A stretch of 64,000 bases of DNA. Origin: Eurosta solidaginis. Lineage: Eukaryota > Arthropoda > Insecta > Diptera > Tephritidae. Positions 46,823 to 58,500 of this stretch are shown piece by piece; position 1 is the stretch's first letter; each line of letters starts with the position of its first letter. The stretch spans positions 241,180,978-241,244,977 of the forward strand of contig NC_090320.1 in the NCBI RefSeq assembly GCF_040869045.1, read 5' to 3'. The position numbers were made by a program, and so were the translations under genes. The notes below the pieces were generated by a model. The model did no database searches and was not told where the DNA came from. It worked only from the letters and a program-made list of their open reading frames with translations.

Positions 46823-47559
46823 CTCATTTCAGTGAATAACACATGAAATGCAATACTGTGCATTGTTTATATTTTATTTCTTAGTTTCAAACAAATTTGC
46901 AACAATAACTAAATTTTAAAATTTTTTAAACGAAATAAGAAATGCGCAACGAAATTTCAATTCACAAAACAGCTGACTTCAAAAATTCGAAATTCCTATT
47001 CCCCAATTATTCTTCTCCCTAGGAGAAAAGAATTGGAGGAAATTTTCCGCGGGAATAAAAAAATCCGCGAGAATATTTAGAATTGGCCTGATTACTTTGG
47101 TAACATAACGGTTTATCGTAACGGCATACACGAATCGACTTTTTTTTTTCTTTTGCAGTATGAACATTTTGGCTCCATTGCCATCGAAAAAAATGCTATA
47201 AAAAATCTGAGGATGCTCACCAGCCACTAAAGTGGCATCGAAGGAACCAAAGGCTTCATCATCTTTCATTTGTGCTCTTCTTTCTCTACATTTTTAGTAC
47301 ACTTCTAAGCAAGTTAGGACTTTCTAGTTGTCATCACGTGAAAGAGCGTCTCAAAAACTATCGAAACTAGAAAAAAAGGAGGAAAATTTTTTTTTTGAGT
47401 CAATAGCCACCTTTTCATAGACCGGGTCACATATAACATTTTGGAAAACACATAAAACCTGATTATTTAGTAAATAATTCATCTGGAATGTTGAAATTTG
47501 ATGTGTGGACTGATATTGACACTCTTGATAAAAATTTAAAAATTCGACAGAGGTTGCCT
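46823..47559. other. Noncoding; possible isolated first exon on the - strand
   Basis: On the reverse strand from 47269, an ATG opens MKDDEAFGSFDATLVA, followed by a GTGAGC donor at about 47220. The composition looks protein-like, but no further exon was found and no homologue recognised. The rest is AT-rich. Confidence 0.3.
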
Positions 47560-48715
47560 TTACTATAAAGAATGCTCCGAAGAAAAATTTACGAAATTGC
47601 TGAAGGACCACGCCTACTTTTCTATAAAAGATTTTTAAAAGGATCGTGGACGAATAAAATAAGCTATATCTTTGCAAAAAAAGAGCATTATATCAATGGT
47701 GTTTCATTTCCCAAGCGGAATTATAATACGAAAAAGGGAAAAATTTTTACTTTTGAAAATGGGCGGGGCACCGTCCCTTTTTATACTCAGCTGAGCAGAG
47801 CTCACAGAGTATATTAATTTTGTTGGCATAACGGTGATCCGTAATGGCATAAACTAATCGAGATAGATATAGACTTCTATATATCAAAATGATCTGGGCG
47901 AAAAAAAATTCAATTAGCCATGTCCGTCCGTCCGTCTGTCCGTTAACACGATAACTTGAGTAAATTTTGAGGTATCTTGATGAAATTTGGTATGTATGTT
48001 CCTGGGCACTCACCTCAGATCGCTATTTAAAATGAACGAAGTCCCCCACCACGCCCACTTTTTCGATATCGAAAATTTGAAGCCAGGCCCAGTTTTATAC
48101 ACAGTCGAACGTCTCTCCTTCCGCTCGGCCGTTAACACGATAACTTGAAAATCGATATCTCTTTACTAAACTTAGTTCACGTACATATCTGAACTCACTT
48201 TACCTTGGTATTAAAAATGGGCGAAATCCGACTTTGACCACACCCACTTTTTCGATATCGAAAAATTAAAAAAATGCCATAATTCTATACCAAAGACGAA
48301 AAAAGGGATGAAACATGGTGATTGCATGGGTGTGGCACCTACCATGTTAAGTAGAAGAGAATGAAAAAGTTCTTCAGGGCGAAATCAAAAGCCCTTGGAA
48401 TCATGGCAGGAATGCTGTTCGTGCTATTACATATATAAATAAATTAGCGGTACACGACAGATGATGTTCTGGGTCACCCAGGTTCACATTATGGTCGATA
48501 TCTCGAAAACGCCTTCACATATACAACTAAGGGCCACTCCCTTTTAAAACCCTCATTAATAACTTTAATTTGATACCCATATCGTACAAACACATTATAG
48601 TCACCCCTGGTCCACACTTATGGCAATATCTCGAAAAGGCGTCCATCTATAGAACTAAGGCCCACTCCCTTTTAAATAATCATTAACACCTTTCATTTGA
48701 TACCCATATCTGGTG
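47560..48715 (+). repeat. Dispersed repeat Rep-T, third copy plus fragment
   Basis: A fragment at 47560-47780 (ggaccacgcctactttt; atgggcggggcaccg) abuts a copy that starts at 47782 (tatactcagctgagcagagc) and contains gtccgtccgtctgtccg, cacgcccactttttcgatat and two 130-bp units. It is cut off at tttgatacccatatc. Confidence 0.72.
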
Positions 48716-49736
48716 ACACAGAAACACAAAAAACTCCTTTTCGCCACTTAATATATTTTTATTGTATTACTAGCAGACCTGGCAGACGTTGTTCTGCCCT
48801 AAATTTGGTCTATCTGCATACATTTTAAAAAGGTTTTTCCGTCTAACTCTGCCCTCACCCCTCTATACTTTTTTCTAACCTTTGTATTCACTCCTTCCTC
48901 CGTATTTTTCGCTTCATCTATCTCGATCTTCGCCTCATTCTATCTGGAGTCTCCCTCTCTCTTTTCTCTTCTCTCAAGTTTTTCTCAGTCTCAGTCCGTC
49001 TCTCGGCTACTTCCCGGAAAAAAGCATCGGAAATACTAATATAGGCAAATTTATATACCAAATTTCAGGTAAATCGAATAGGGAATATGTAAATAGGTAT
49101 GTGGGTATTATTAATTCATGTCTTTATTTCGGAATATCAGAACGAAAATTACTCTAAAGCTCTCAGCAACAGCCTTCATTTGATATTCATAATACACACA
49201 CATTCTAGGGGTATCCGGGTCCACATTTTGGCCTATATATCGAGACCCTAGTCACCCAGCGGCGTAAAACTTACAATGTACTAAAGCACACATCAACAGC
49301 TTCAATTTGATGCCCATAATGTAAGAACACATTCTAGGTGTATCCGGGTCCATGTTTTGGTCGAGACCCTAGTCACCCAGCGGTCTAAAACTTACTCTGT
49401 ACTAAAGCATACAGCAACAGTTTCAATTTGATATCCATAATGTAAAAACACATTCTAGGCTTATTCGCGTCCACATTTTGGCCTATATCTCGAGACCCCA
49501 GTCACCAATAGCAATATCACCCAGACAGAATTCAAGACAACCGATTTAAAGAATTTAAAATGACACTCGCTTTATTCAATTCAAGTTAACGACTGACTCT
49601 TTCTTTACATTTCAAGAATAAAAATGAACATTTTAATATATGATAAATTGAGTACACAAGGGAGAATGAACTTTAAATAAAATGAGAATATACAGAGTTG
49701 CCAGTAGATATAAAAGGTGTGATGACATCTCGGCCT
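48716..49736. repeat. Noncoding DNA with about three 120-bp units
   Basis: At 49150-49510 a unit (actaaagca, caatttgat, cattctaggtgtatccgggt, tatctcgagaccctagtcac) repeats at about 121-127 bp spacing. It is a cousin of the 130-bp unit. Pyrimidine-rich DNA precedes it. No gene is seen. Confidence 0.6.
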
Positions 49737-50390
49737 CTCATACACATAGAAATAAATACGTAGATATATCTGAAATAAATGAATCATAAGCACCAACATA
49801 CATGCCAGCGCTTAAGGGCGAATTAATGGTGACTTATAACCATAAAGCCATAACCAGATAAAACAGCTGATCGAACCTACCTTAAGGAAATCAATGTAAT
49901 CGAGTTAGCGTTATGGTATGGCACCATTAATCGATTACATTGATTTCCATAAGGTAGGTTCGATCAGCTGTTTTATCTGGATATGGCTTTATGGTTATAA
50001 GTCACCATTAATTCGTCCTTTAGAATGTACCCGCGGTAGGTATGTCTGTCGTAAGAGGTGACTAAAATACCAAATTGATTCAAGAGGTTGTGTAGCGCAA
50101 CATATAGCTTCGCCAACCCAATTGTCAACCTCACCTACCTGTGGCGAATCATGTTTCATTAACAGCCGAGGCTCTGAAGCCCCAAGTTCCTCTTGGAACT
50201 AGGGGGTGGGGAGGGCGCTTTGGCCTAGAAGGTGTAATGTGGTCATATAAATCGTTCCCGAGATGGTCGAGCTAGTACCTTAATGGTGGTGTGTTACCGG
50301 AACGTACCGAATCTATATCAGGCAAAGGACCACCAACATTCGTAACACTTCTCAAAGCTTTCGGGGAGTGCCTTTATCGTTAATACAACA
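49737..50390 (+). repeat. SINE copy split by a MITE, duplicated flank
   Basis: Same 5' flank and SINE as 10936-11413, with the MITE 49815-50019 inserted at gcgcTTA|gaatg. A short internal stretch is missing relative to the other copy. Confidence 0.82.
49815..50019. mobile_element. 205-bp near-perfect palindromic TTA-MITE
   Basis: Two arms of about 88 bp differ at only three positions; the ends are AGGGCGAATTAATGG and CCATTAATTCGTCCT. TTA flanks at 49812-49814 and 50020-50022. The empty site is seen at 11007-11012 (gcgcttagaatg). Confidence 0.93.
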
Positions 50391-50685
50391 ACTAATTCGA
50401 TATGTCATTTCTGAGAAAATAATCTACGCAGATATTGTTTTTCCGTATTCTTATGAGCTTTCTGGAAGAACCGTTCCCCCAAAGCGTGTCGTAATTTAGT
50501 TACGAAAGCAACTGAGCATATAGGAACTTTTTCGATAGAACTGGAATTTGCTAACGCGATAAAATGGAGACTGTCGAAGCGGATAGTATTTTTGTATAGA
50601 AAAAGTAGCTAATTCGTTCACTCGTTACCGGAACGTACGGAACCTCCATCCGGCAATGAACGATAACCGTTCATAAAGAACGCTC
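50391..50685. other. Noncoding spacer
   Basis: Nothing recognised apart from a small SINE-like word near 50630 (ttaccggaacgtacgg). Confidence 0.35.
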
Positions 50686-51338
50686 ATTACCACTTACAAA
50701 GCAATTGGCCAGCCGATTGCATGCTACGCCTCCCCGATATGACCGCCAAGCCTAAAGACTACTCACTGGAAGAAGCTACAGGCCTGCCGAAATACTACCC
50801 TCAGAACCGCCACGGGTTGTCTTCTTATATCCCCAGAACACCATCTACATAATGAGGCGGGAATACTCCCTATTAGGAAGAGAAATGAAATGCTAACCAA
50901 ACAGTTCCTGTTGCATACCCAGAAACCTGGGCATCCCAACAGACATCTGATTGATGAGCCAACACCGCGCAGGGGCTTAAGGAGTCATCTCCGTTAGCAT
51001 TATGAGGAAATACGGTACCTGAGAACACAGCCGTATGAAGCCAAAAAACACAAGCAGGTCCTCAGTGAAATCCACAAACAGGCGTCGGACCTCTATGCCA
51101 GGAATTGTCCGGTGAATCCTGTACTCAATGAAGAATACGCTAAACTTGCAGAAGAGGAACGCACACTCCCTAGGGAAACGCGCGTCACTTTAGCTCAACT
51201 TCGATCTAGGTACTGTAACAGGTTAAACTCATACCTATCCAGAATCAACCCCCGACATATAAAACATATGTCCTGTTTGTAACGTGTCCCCACATGACAT
51301 CAACCATCTCTTCAACTGTATTGTGGAACTAACGCCTC
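50686..51338 (+). mobile_element. LINE 3' fragment (same family as 5117-7791)
   Basis: Matches LINE positions about 7005-7655 (caattggccagccgatt; ggaagaagctacaggcctgc; gaaacctgggcatcccaaca). It carries frame breaks and stops (for example ccgttag at 50991). It ends exactly at the M2 insertion site. Confidence 0.88.
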
Positions 51339-51342
51339 TTAA

Positions 51343-51421
51343 GCCCCCATTACTGATACTTAGCATAGACTTCACTTGACTTGGCGTAAACTTGGCAACT
51401 TAGCCACGATTATACTCCACT
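51343..51421. mobile_element. M2 left-end fragment
   Basis: gcccccattactgatactta to gattatactccact, flanked on the left by TTAA in the LINE at the same LINE position as M2 at 12107. It is cut by the LTR remnant. Confidence 0.8.
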
Positions 51422-52118
51422 CGGTCAGTGCTGAAAGACGTAATGCACGTGAGTCAGGATGCAAGGGGATTTGATGAAATCCCGAAAAAAGATCAAATGT
51501 GGAAAAGTACTTTGCTCTACCGAGATTATCTATATATCGTCAACTCTAGCTAGTGGAAATTTATCAGCAACTAGTTTTTTGTTTACTGCGCGAAAATCTA
51601 CGTACATACGATAAGCTTTTTGACCATTAGTATCTCTCTTTGGGACTACAATCAAAGGACTATTGTAATTGGAGTAACTGGGTTCAATCAAATCGTTATC
51701 TAACAGTTTATTTACTTGGCTATTTATTTCTTCGCGTTGAGAGTATGGCAATCGATAGCTTTTAACATATACCGACTCGTTGTCTGTCAATCTTAATTTT
51801 TGCTTGTAGAAGTTGTTTAAAGTCATTTTGTCCGTGTCAAGAGCGAAAACGTCGGCATAATCTATGCAAAGGTCAATTAATTTACTATGGGTATGTTGAG
51901 GTATTTGATTTTTTTAAATTGAAGTTAGTTTTTTGGTACGTTTGTCTTCTGTTTCTGTCTTGTTAATTGTATAAGCATTGTAATTTGAAAGTTTTTCTGT
52001 CCGAATACTGTTTCTCTTCACATACTTTACATCATCCGTGGTGTTTATGACTTTAATTATTGGGTTACTGGAATTAGCAATGCACCTAGCTGCGAAAAAC
52101 CACAATTTCGCCTTAACC
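51422..52118 (-). pseudogene. Ty3/gypsy pol remnant
   Basis: Reverse-strand pieces align with pol of the intact element at 55563-59171: AARCIANSSNPIIKVIN, then after a frame break MTLNNFYKQKLRLTD, YRLPYSQREEINSQV, DLIEPSYSNYNSPLIVVPK, YVDFRAVNKKLVADKFPLAR, and GRAKYFSTFDLFSGFHQIPL. It covers only the end of the protease linker and the first half of RT. It is truncated on both sides and is the oldest layer of the nest. Confidence 0.85.
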
Positions 52119-52630
52119 AGTAACGGTATGGCAACAAAAAATTTTGAGTGGAACTACCTTCTTTTTTGTATCATAGAACTTAACAAGGGGGCAGACACAT
52201 TTACTTGTAAGAATGTGCTGACACCACACTTCAACAAACACAAGCAAAGCCAACGTAGGTAATTGATCCGATATCATATTGCGTAAGCAGAGAAAATGCA
52301 ATCCATGGGAACTGCAGCGTAAGCGATATGATATGCGGACAAAATGCAAGTCGTGTGATTCGCCACGCAAGCGATAAAATATTATTTTAGCCAATCGTGG
52401 GAAATGCAGTGTCAGCAATTATGAAATCACTTAGATTAATGTAGAATCTTAGAGCTTAGTTTAAGTTAATGATAAAGTCAGTCTGTTTTTGACATTGAAC
52501 GGAAATAAATGGTAAATATTATTAAGCGGACTAAAGACTATTTTTATTTGGATCTTTACAGGTTGCAAAGGGGCCGCGGGGCGGCCCCCAACTTTAACGT
52601 TTGGAGCCCTAGTCCTTGGGCTCCTTAACT
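52119..52630 (+). repeat. Probable 5' LTR of the host LTR element
   Basis: Bounded on the left by the broken pol remnant and on the right by the primer-binding site. The ends AGTAAC and TTAACT are roughly inverted, as in errantivirus-type LTRs. It contains AATAAA at 52504-52509. The second LTR is outside the window, so the left boundary is an inference. Confidence 0.55.
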
Positions 52631-52647
52631 GGCGCCCGAGCAGGGAC
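52630..52647 (+). promoter_or_regulatory. Primer-binding site (tRNA-Lys-like)
   Basis: TGGCGCCCGAGCAGGGAC directly after the probable LTR. It differs at one position from the tRNA-Lys3-type site known from retroviruses. Confidence 0.75.
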
Positions 52648-52696
52648 CCACTGGCAAGTGGGTCCTTCAAAAAGGACCTCCTTAAATGTGAGGTCC
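52644..52696 (+). promoter_or_regulatory. Chain of overlapping hairpins in the leader
   Basis: Three exact stems: GGACCCACT/AGTGGGTCC (52644-52652 with 52657-52665), GGTCCTT/AAGGACC (52661-52667 with 52672-52678) and GGACCTC/GAGGTCC (52674-52680 with 52690-52696). Neighbouring stems share bases, so they exclude each other. Confidence 0.7.
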
Positions 52697-53919
52697 ATAG
52701 TGATTAGTGACAAAGTGAAAGTGATAGTGGAGTGCTAAGAAAAAAAATAATAGAAATTTTACCGATAAAGAAATAAAAAAATATATAGAGAGGCAAGACC
52801 TCAGCTTAGATAATTCAAAACCGAGATTTACCTTCGAGGGGACCCTCCGGTTATAACGATAGCTTAACTCTGCGATTCCCTTCGGGACCCTCCAGGGTAT
52901 AAAAGCTCCTCTCCCCAGGAGAGGTAAAACGAATAATAAAAAAAACAAGTGAATAACAAAAAGTTGAGTGAAAAGTGATGCTACACGCAATAAATTACTA
53001 CGTCCAATCCTAAAAGCCCTCAGAGGGCTATACAGGAATAATATCAAAAGAAGCGAGCCTGTGACCCCTGAGAGCCTCTGGCGCGCGAATAAAATTCAAC
53101 ACGAAAATTGAAACATTTTATAAGTGAATTATCCTACGGCCCCACTATTGCTATTCCAAGTGCACGTATAATCACACTGGCTGGGTGAGTCCGTATACCT
53201 ATACTTCTAGGACGGACCTCACCATACCAAAGGCCGAAAAATGGTTAACGGCTCCTGTGACCGTGTCATGTACACAAAAAAATTTTTTTTGCAATATGCA
53301 ACTTGCCGCTCCCTTCAGGATACGGCAAAAATTTCCTTCTGAAAAGTTAACCCGAGCGTACACATAAGAACACACTTTGGCCGGCTTATCCTTTTGTGGA
53401 GTTTCCAGGGTACACATCAGCATACACTGGGAACGGCCACTCGTTACTTGCGATACTTTCAGCGTACCCATAAGAACACGTTAAAGATTTGCAATATGTC
53501 CAGAGCGTTGTGGAGCAACTGTACCTTAGTAGGTTGCCTTCAATCTGATTGTCGACGACTAAAAAGGAATGACACAGCCTCCCCTGACCAAAACCATAAT
53601 TATTTAAAGACTAATGTACTGTGAAACGCCAACTTGGTACATGTCGCCGTTGCCATAAGAAGACGGTAAAAGTTTCACAAATGTAACTAAAGTCCTTTTT
53701 TTCTTTGCAGGAAACTGTCAAAGTGTAAGGACAACCTTAAAACTAAAACAAAAAATAAACAAATCGTCTGTGCTATAAGAACTATCCCGTCAGGTGATCG
53801 CGAACGCCAGTAAGTAACACAAAAAAAAATAAAAACAATTTTTAAAGAGCCACCGTGTGCCAAATTAAAATTTAAAAATATACTTTTTAATCTCAAACTA
53901 AATTTTTTTTTAATCTGAA
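52697..53919 (+). other. Leader of the host LTR element
   Basis: Untranslated region between PBS and gag. It contains loosely repeated segments around acccataagaacacg and cacataagaacacac (53360-53490). Confidence 0.5.
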
Positions 53920-54791
53920 ATGGACGCTTTAGCCACGAAAGTTAATGAACTTAATGGGGGCATCAATGCTCTCCTCGAGCAGATTAGGCGGCTTGAGACA
54001 CGCCTTGGGGGTATCGAAAGCAACGGTGTTGCTCTGAACTCTAGGCTAGTGGAAATGGAATGCAATAACGCGAGTTTAGAACAAAATCTTGCCAGAATCG
54101 ATGAGCGATTGGGAAGAGTAGAACAGGGTGGCGTAAGAACGCAGCCACAGGGGGTATTGGCAGCGGTGCGAACACCACTGTCGGAGCAAGACCTAAAGGA
54201 TATTGGCAGACTTCCCGACTGCGTGAAGGAGCTGCAAGTTTTTGAAGGCAGCCCTTCTCAATACATCTCATGGGTTCACAGCGTTGAAGGAATTCTGTCC
54301 GACTACGATATCGGTAAGGGAAGGCCCCTGTATCGTGCCATCCTGCAACATATTAGGCAGAAAATCCGTGGCTTTGCCGATGCAGCACTGGTAGCGTATA
54401 ATGTTTTTGATAGCGATTGAGTAGAAATAAAAAGGGTATTATCGCTGCATTACGCAGACAAAATTGACATTAGGACTTTAAAGCACCAACTGAATCAGCT
54501 AGCTCAGAGAGGTTCAAAACTAGATGATTTCTACGCAATGGTCAATCATCAGTTGTCTCTAATAGTGAACAAAATCAAGTGAGATGACTATAGCCAGGAA
54601 ACCGTGTCGGTACTTGTGGAAACATACCGTAACAGAGCACTCGATGTTTTCATACGGGCTCTCAGTCCAGAATTGTCGCGTATGCTTATAGTGCAGAAGC
54701 CAAAAACACTGCCAGAAGCGTACTCGGCCTGCCTTGACATCCAGAACCTAACGTTAAGGGACACAATAGTCCATGCAAACACTCCAAATAG
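53920..54791 (+). pseudogene. gag of the host LTR element, 5' part
   Basis: The ATG at 53920 opens a coiled-coil N-terminus (VNELNGGINALLEQIRRLET, heptad-like Leu/Ile) and then a capsid-like region (LPDCVKELQVFEGSPSQYIS). In-frame TGA codons lie at 54418 and near 54579; the frame otherwise continues to ANTPN at the insertion point. Removing the inserted element and one ATAG copy restores frame continuity with 63120 onwards, which proves the insertion was into gag. Confidence 0.8.
54788..54791. repeat. Target-site duplication ATAG (left)
   Basis: ATAG at 54788-54791 and 63116-63119, flanking the inner LTR element. Confidence 0.93.
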
Positions 54792-55196
54792 TGTGGCGAG
54801 ACCGATTCCGGCGTGGCCAAAATGGTCTCCATGTGTCTCAGACAGTATAGAATCGTGCAGATTGATATGCAGGTATGCACTCGTTTGCATGCACGCACTG
54901 TATTTCACGACTGTTGAAATGTTTGATCACCGCAATTAAAATAAAACACTCGAACTTTTACAATAATGTTGGTTTTATTTGTGTCACACAAATTTATAGG
55001 TGAGCCGCTATATTTCTTATATTTTTGCGTACACGATATTACTTAGCGAAAATTTAGATGACTGCCCGAGTTGAATGCGCGTAAAAATCTGGCGTCTTTC
55101 ACTTTGACATTATGTGAGGTAACCCTCACTGTGAATGTTCCATACGTATTGCTTGACCTTATGGTCACGCAACAATTACCGTAGGGTTACCTTACA
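54792..55196 (-). repeat. 3' LTR of inner element
   Basis: Reverse-strand TGTAAGG...GCCACA (TG...CA ends). Differences from the other LTR are at about 55096 (t/a) and 55173 (a/c). Confidence 0.95.
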
Positions 55197-55562
55197 TCAT
55201 TCCCCTTTGGAAAAGAAGAATTGGCCAAATTCTTCTGTCCCAAAAGCGATGTAATTAACTTTAAAAGTTTAAGACTGTTAAACTAAGTTTAAATCTACAT
55301 CTATGTTTAGGTCTAAATTAAGAATTAAGTTGTAAAGTCTAGTTCTAAAGTAGAATTTAAATTTAGTTTTTATAATTAGAAAACAAAATTTTTTTTTTTT
55401 TTGTTTTAATTCTACTGTATACATTCAGTTCTTAATTTTTAATGATTGCTTAAATTTATTTGATTTCATTGTCTTTTTTTTCAGGTTTGGAAGAAAAACA
55501 TTTTATTTCTAATTTAACGATAGAGATTAACTTTAAATAATCTTGAATTTAAAAATTTAATT

Positions 55563-58500
55563 TTAATTAATTTTTCTTATTCTATTTTTATGTACTATTT
55601 TTTTCTTTTTCGTTTCGTCATCAATTAACGTGACGTTTACGCCGTCAATACCTATTACGGTATACGGACCAATATAGATACTACTATGCTTGTCGCGGGG
55701 TTCTTTTTCAAGCAATACCTTGTCAAATACCTTGACAGATATTGGTTGTGAACTTTTGTTATATCCGGTTTGATTTTTTAATTTGTGTTCTGTAACTGTT
55801 TTATTCGCTAATTCGTGAGTTTTTTGAAAACGAAATTTAACTTCTTTCGAATAGTTTTCTATGTTATAAATCGGGTCTATTTTATCGGTTTGCAGTTCTT
55901 TTGGTAAATTAGCTGCTTTGCCAAAGACTAATTCATATGGTGAGAATTTATTATCGAATACTGTGTTTGTTGTTGTGTTGTGAAGAAAAGTGAAATATTT
56001 CAAGTAAACATCCCAGTCGGAAACATTGGGATTTAGAAAAGATCTTACATATTCATTGAAAACTCTGTGATTTCGCTCTACTGTGCCAAGAGTTTCATGA
56101 TGGTACGCTGTGGAAAATTTATGTTCTATTTTTAATAATTTTGTTAACTCTGAAAAAATTTCATTTTTGTATTCGGTACCTAAATCGGTTTTAATTGTTT
56201 TCATAATGCCATATATTAGTATGAAATTTTCAAAAATAGCTGATGCGACCGTTTTTGCACTTTTGTCAGGTATCGCAATCGTTACTAAGTATTTGCTGAG
56301 ATCGCATATAATGGTGACAGCGAACTTGTTACCATTATCGGATTGAGGTAGAGGTCCTATAGTGTCAATGACAACAATGTCGAATGGCTTACATGGTGTT
56401 TCGGTTAGGACTAAATTTTCTTTTGTTTTTGGCTTAACCTTATTCAAAAGACATTTTTCGCAGTTTTTAACAAATTTCGCTATATCGCGCGTCATGCCTT
56501 TCCAATAATGTTTGGTTCTGAGTTTTGCATAAACTTTTTTGCTACCGAAATGTCCTCCTAAAATTGGGTCGGTATGGTAAATTGTTATTAATTGTTGTTT
56601 TTTGTCTTCGTCTGTCACAGTTTCTACGGGTTCGGTTAGGACGATTTCTAAGTGTTTTAAAATTTTATTCCCAGTGGTTTTCAGATCTGATATCGAAAAA
56701 TATTTAAAAAGATTATCATTTTTTTGCAATTCAATTATATTAATATTGCGCTTGCCAGCTTCTTTTTGTAGCTTCAAAAGTAATTCATCTAAATGTATTA
56801 TTTTGTTAGCACACGCAACCTTAATTAACTCAATCTTTTTGTGTTTTAGATGCGCATTTAATTCAAAATTCGTAATTTTACCACTTTTATCATAATTTAT
56901 TTGGGATTTTACTCTGGGTATTTTCTTTGAAAATTTGTTTGAAAAATTATCATAAACTTGTAATTTTATGTTTTCTTTTACTTCTTCTTCTTTGAGTATT
57001 TCTTGTTGCATTAATTGTTTTTGTTTTGTCTGTGATCTTGTCTGTACTGCTAAAATTGATGTTCCTGAATTTTTAATTTCTTCTATTGTGATGCGAGAGA
57101 GTGCATCTGCTCCTACGTTCGTTTTACCTTTTATGTATTCAATAGTGAAGTTGTACTCTGCCAGTTCAAGTCTGATACGTGAAAGTTTTGAAGAGGGATC
57201 TTTCATATTGAACAAGTAAACTAATGGACGATGATCGGACTTGACTGTAAAGTGTGTGCCATATATGTATGGTCTGAACTGTTTTATTGCAAAAAATATA
57301 GCTAAAAGCTCTAACTCAATTATTGATTTCTTTTGTTCTGAATTATTAAATGATTTGGACGCGAAACAAATTGGTAAGTCAATGCCATCTTTATTTTGAC
57401 TTAAAATGGCACCACAACCAATTTTTGAAGCGTCGACAGTAATTATAAATTCCTTTTTGAAGTCTGGGTATTGGAGAATTTGAGGAGAAATTAAAGATTT
57501 TCGGAGTTTTTCAAATGCTATATCACATGATTGATCCCATTTAAATTCTACTCTTTTCCTGCTAAGTTTATTTAAAGGTGCTGCTATGGAAGCAAAATTT
57601 GGTATAAACCTTCTGTAATAATTGGCGAATGCCACGAATCGTCTTACTGCATCTTTATCGGAAGGTTTCGGATATTTCTTTATTGCAATTATTTTGGAAT
57701 CGTCTGGAAGTAGACCTTTTGACGAACATTTGTGTCCTAGGAAAGTGACTTCTGAACGCATGAAGTTGCATTTTTCGGGATTGAGACGCAAATTAAATTT
57801 TTTGCATGTTTGAAAGACTTGTTCTAAATTTTTAAGATGGTGAGCTTCGCTACACCCAATGACTATAAGGTCATCGACATATAAAAAGGCTTGGTTTGGA
57901 GAAATTCCTGAAAAGGCAATTGACATCATTCTTGAGAATGAGTTCGGAGCTACGTTTAAACCGAATGGTAAAACTTTCCATCGAAAAGCACCACGATCAG
58001 TGCTGAATGAAGTGATGTCTCTAGAATCTTTATTTAATGGGATTTGGTGAAAACCTGAATACAGATCCAATGTAGAAAAATATTTTGCTCTGCCTAGATT
58101 ATCAAGAATATCGTCTATTCGTGCAAGTGGGAATTTGTCTGCTATCAATTTTTTGTTTACGGCTCTAAAGTCAACACACATCCTGTAGGATTTCTGTCCA
58201 TTTGGGTTTTTCTTTGGCACAAGTATCAATGGACTATTATAGTTGGAATAGCTGTGTTCTATAAGATCGTTTTGCAATAAATTATCAACTTGTTTATTAA
58301 TTTCCTCTCTCTGACAATATGGTAAACGGTAGTTTTTTATGTAAACAGGATTTGTATCTGTCAATCGTAATTTCTGTTCATAAAAGTTGTTAAGTGTCAT
58401 ACGATCGGTCTTTAGTGCAAACACGTCATTATATTTTAGACATAAATCGAGAAGTTTTGGTTTGGCATAATTTGGCATTTGTTTTTCTAAAATTGATTTT

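Noticed and set aside
55197..55562. Possible env gene after pol
   Set aside because: Only 366 bp, AT-rich, with no open frame; the element has no third ORF.
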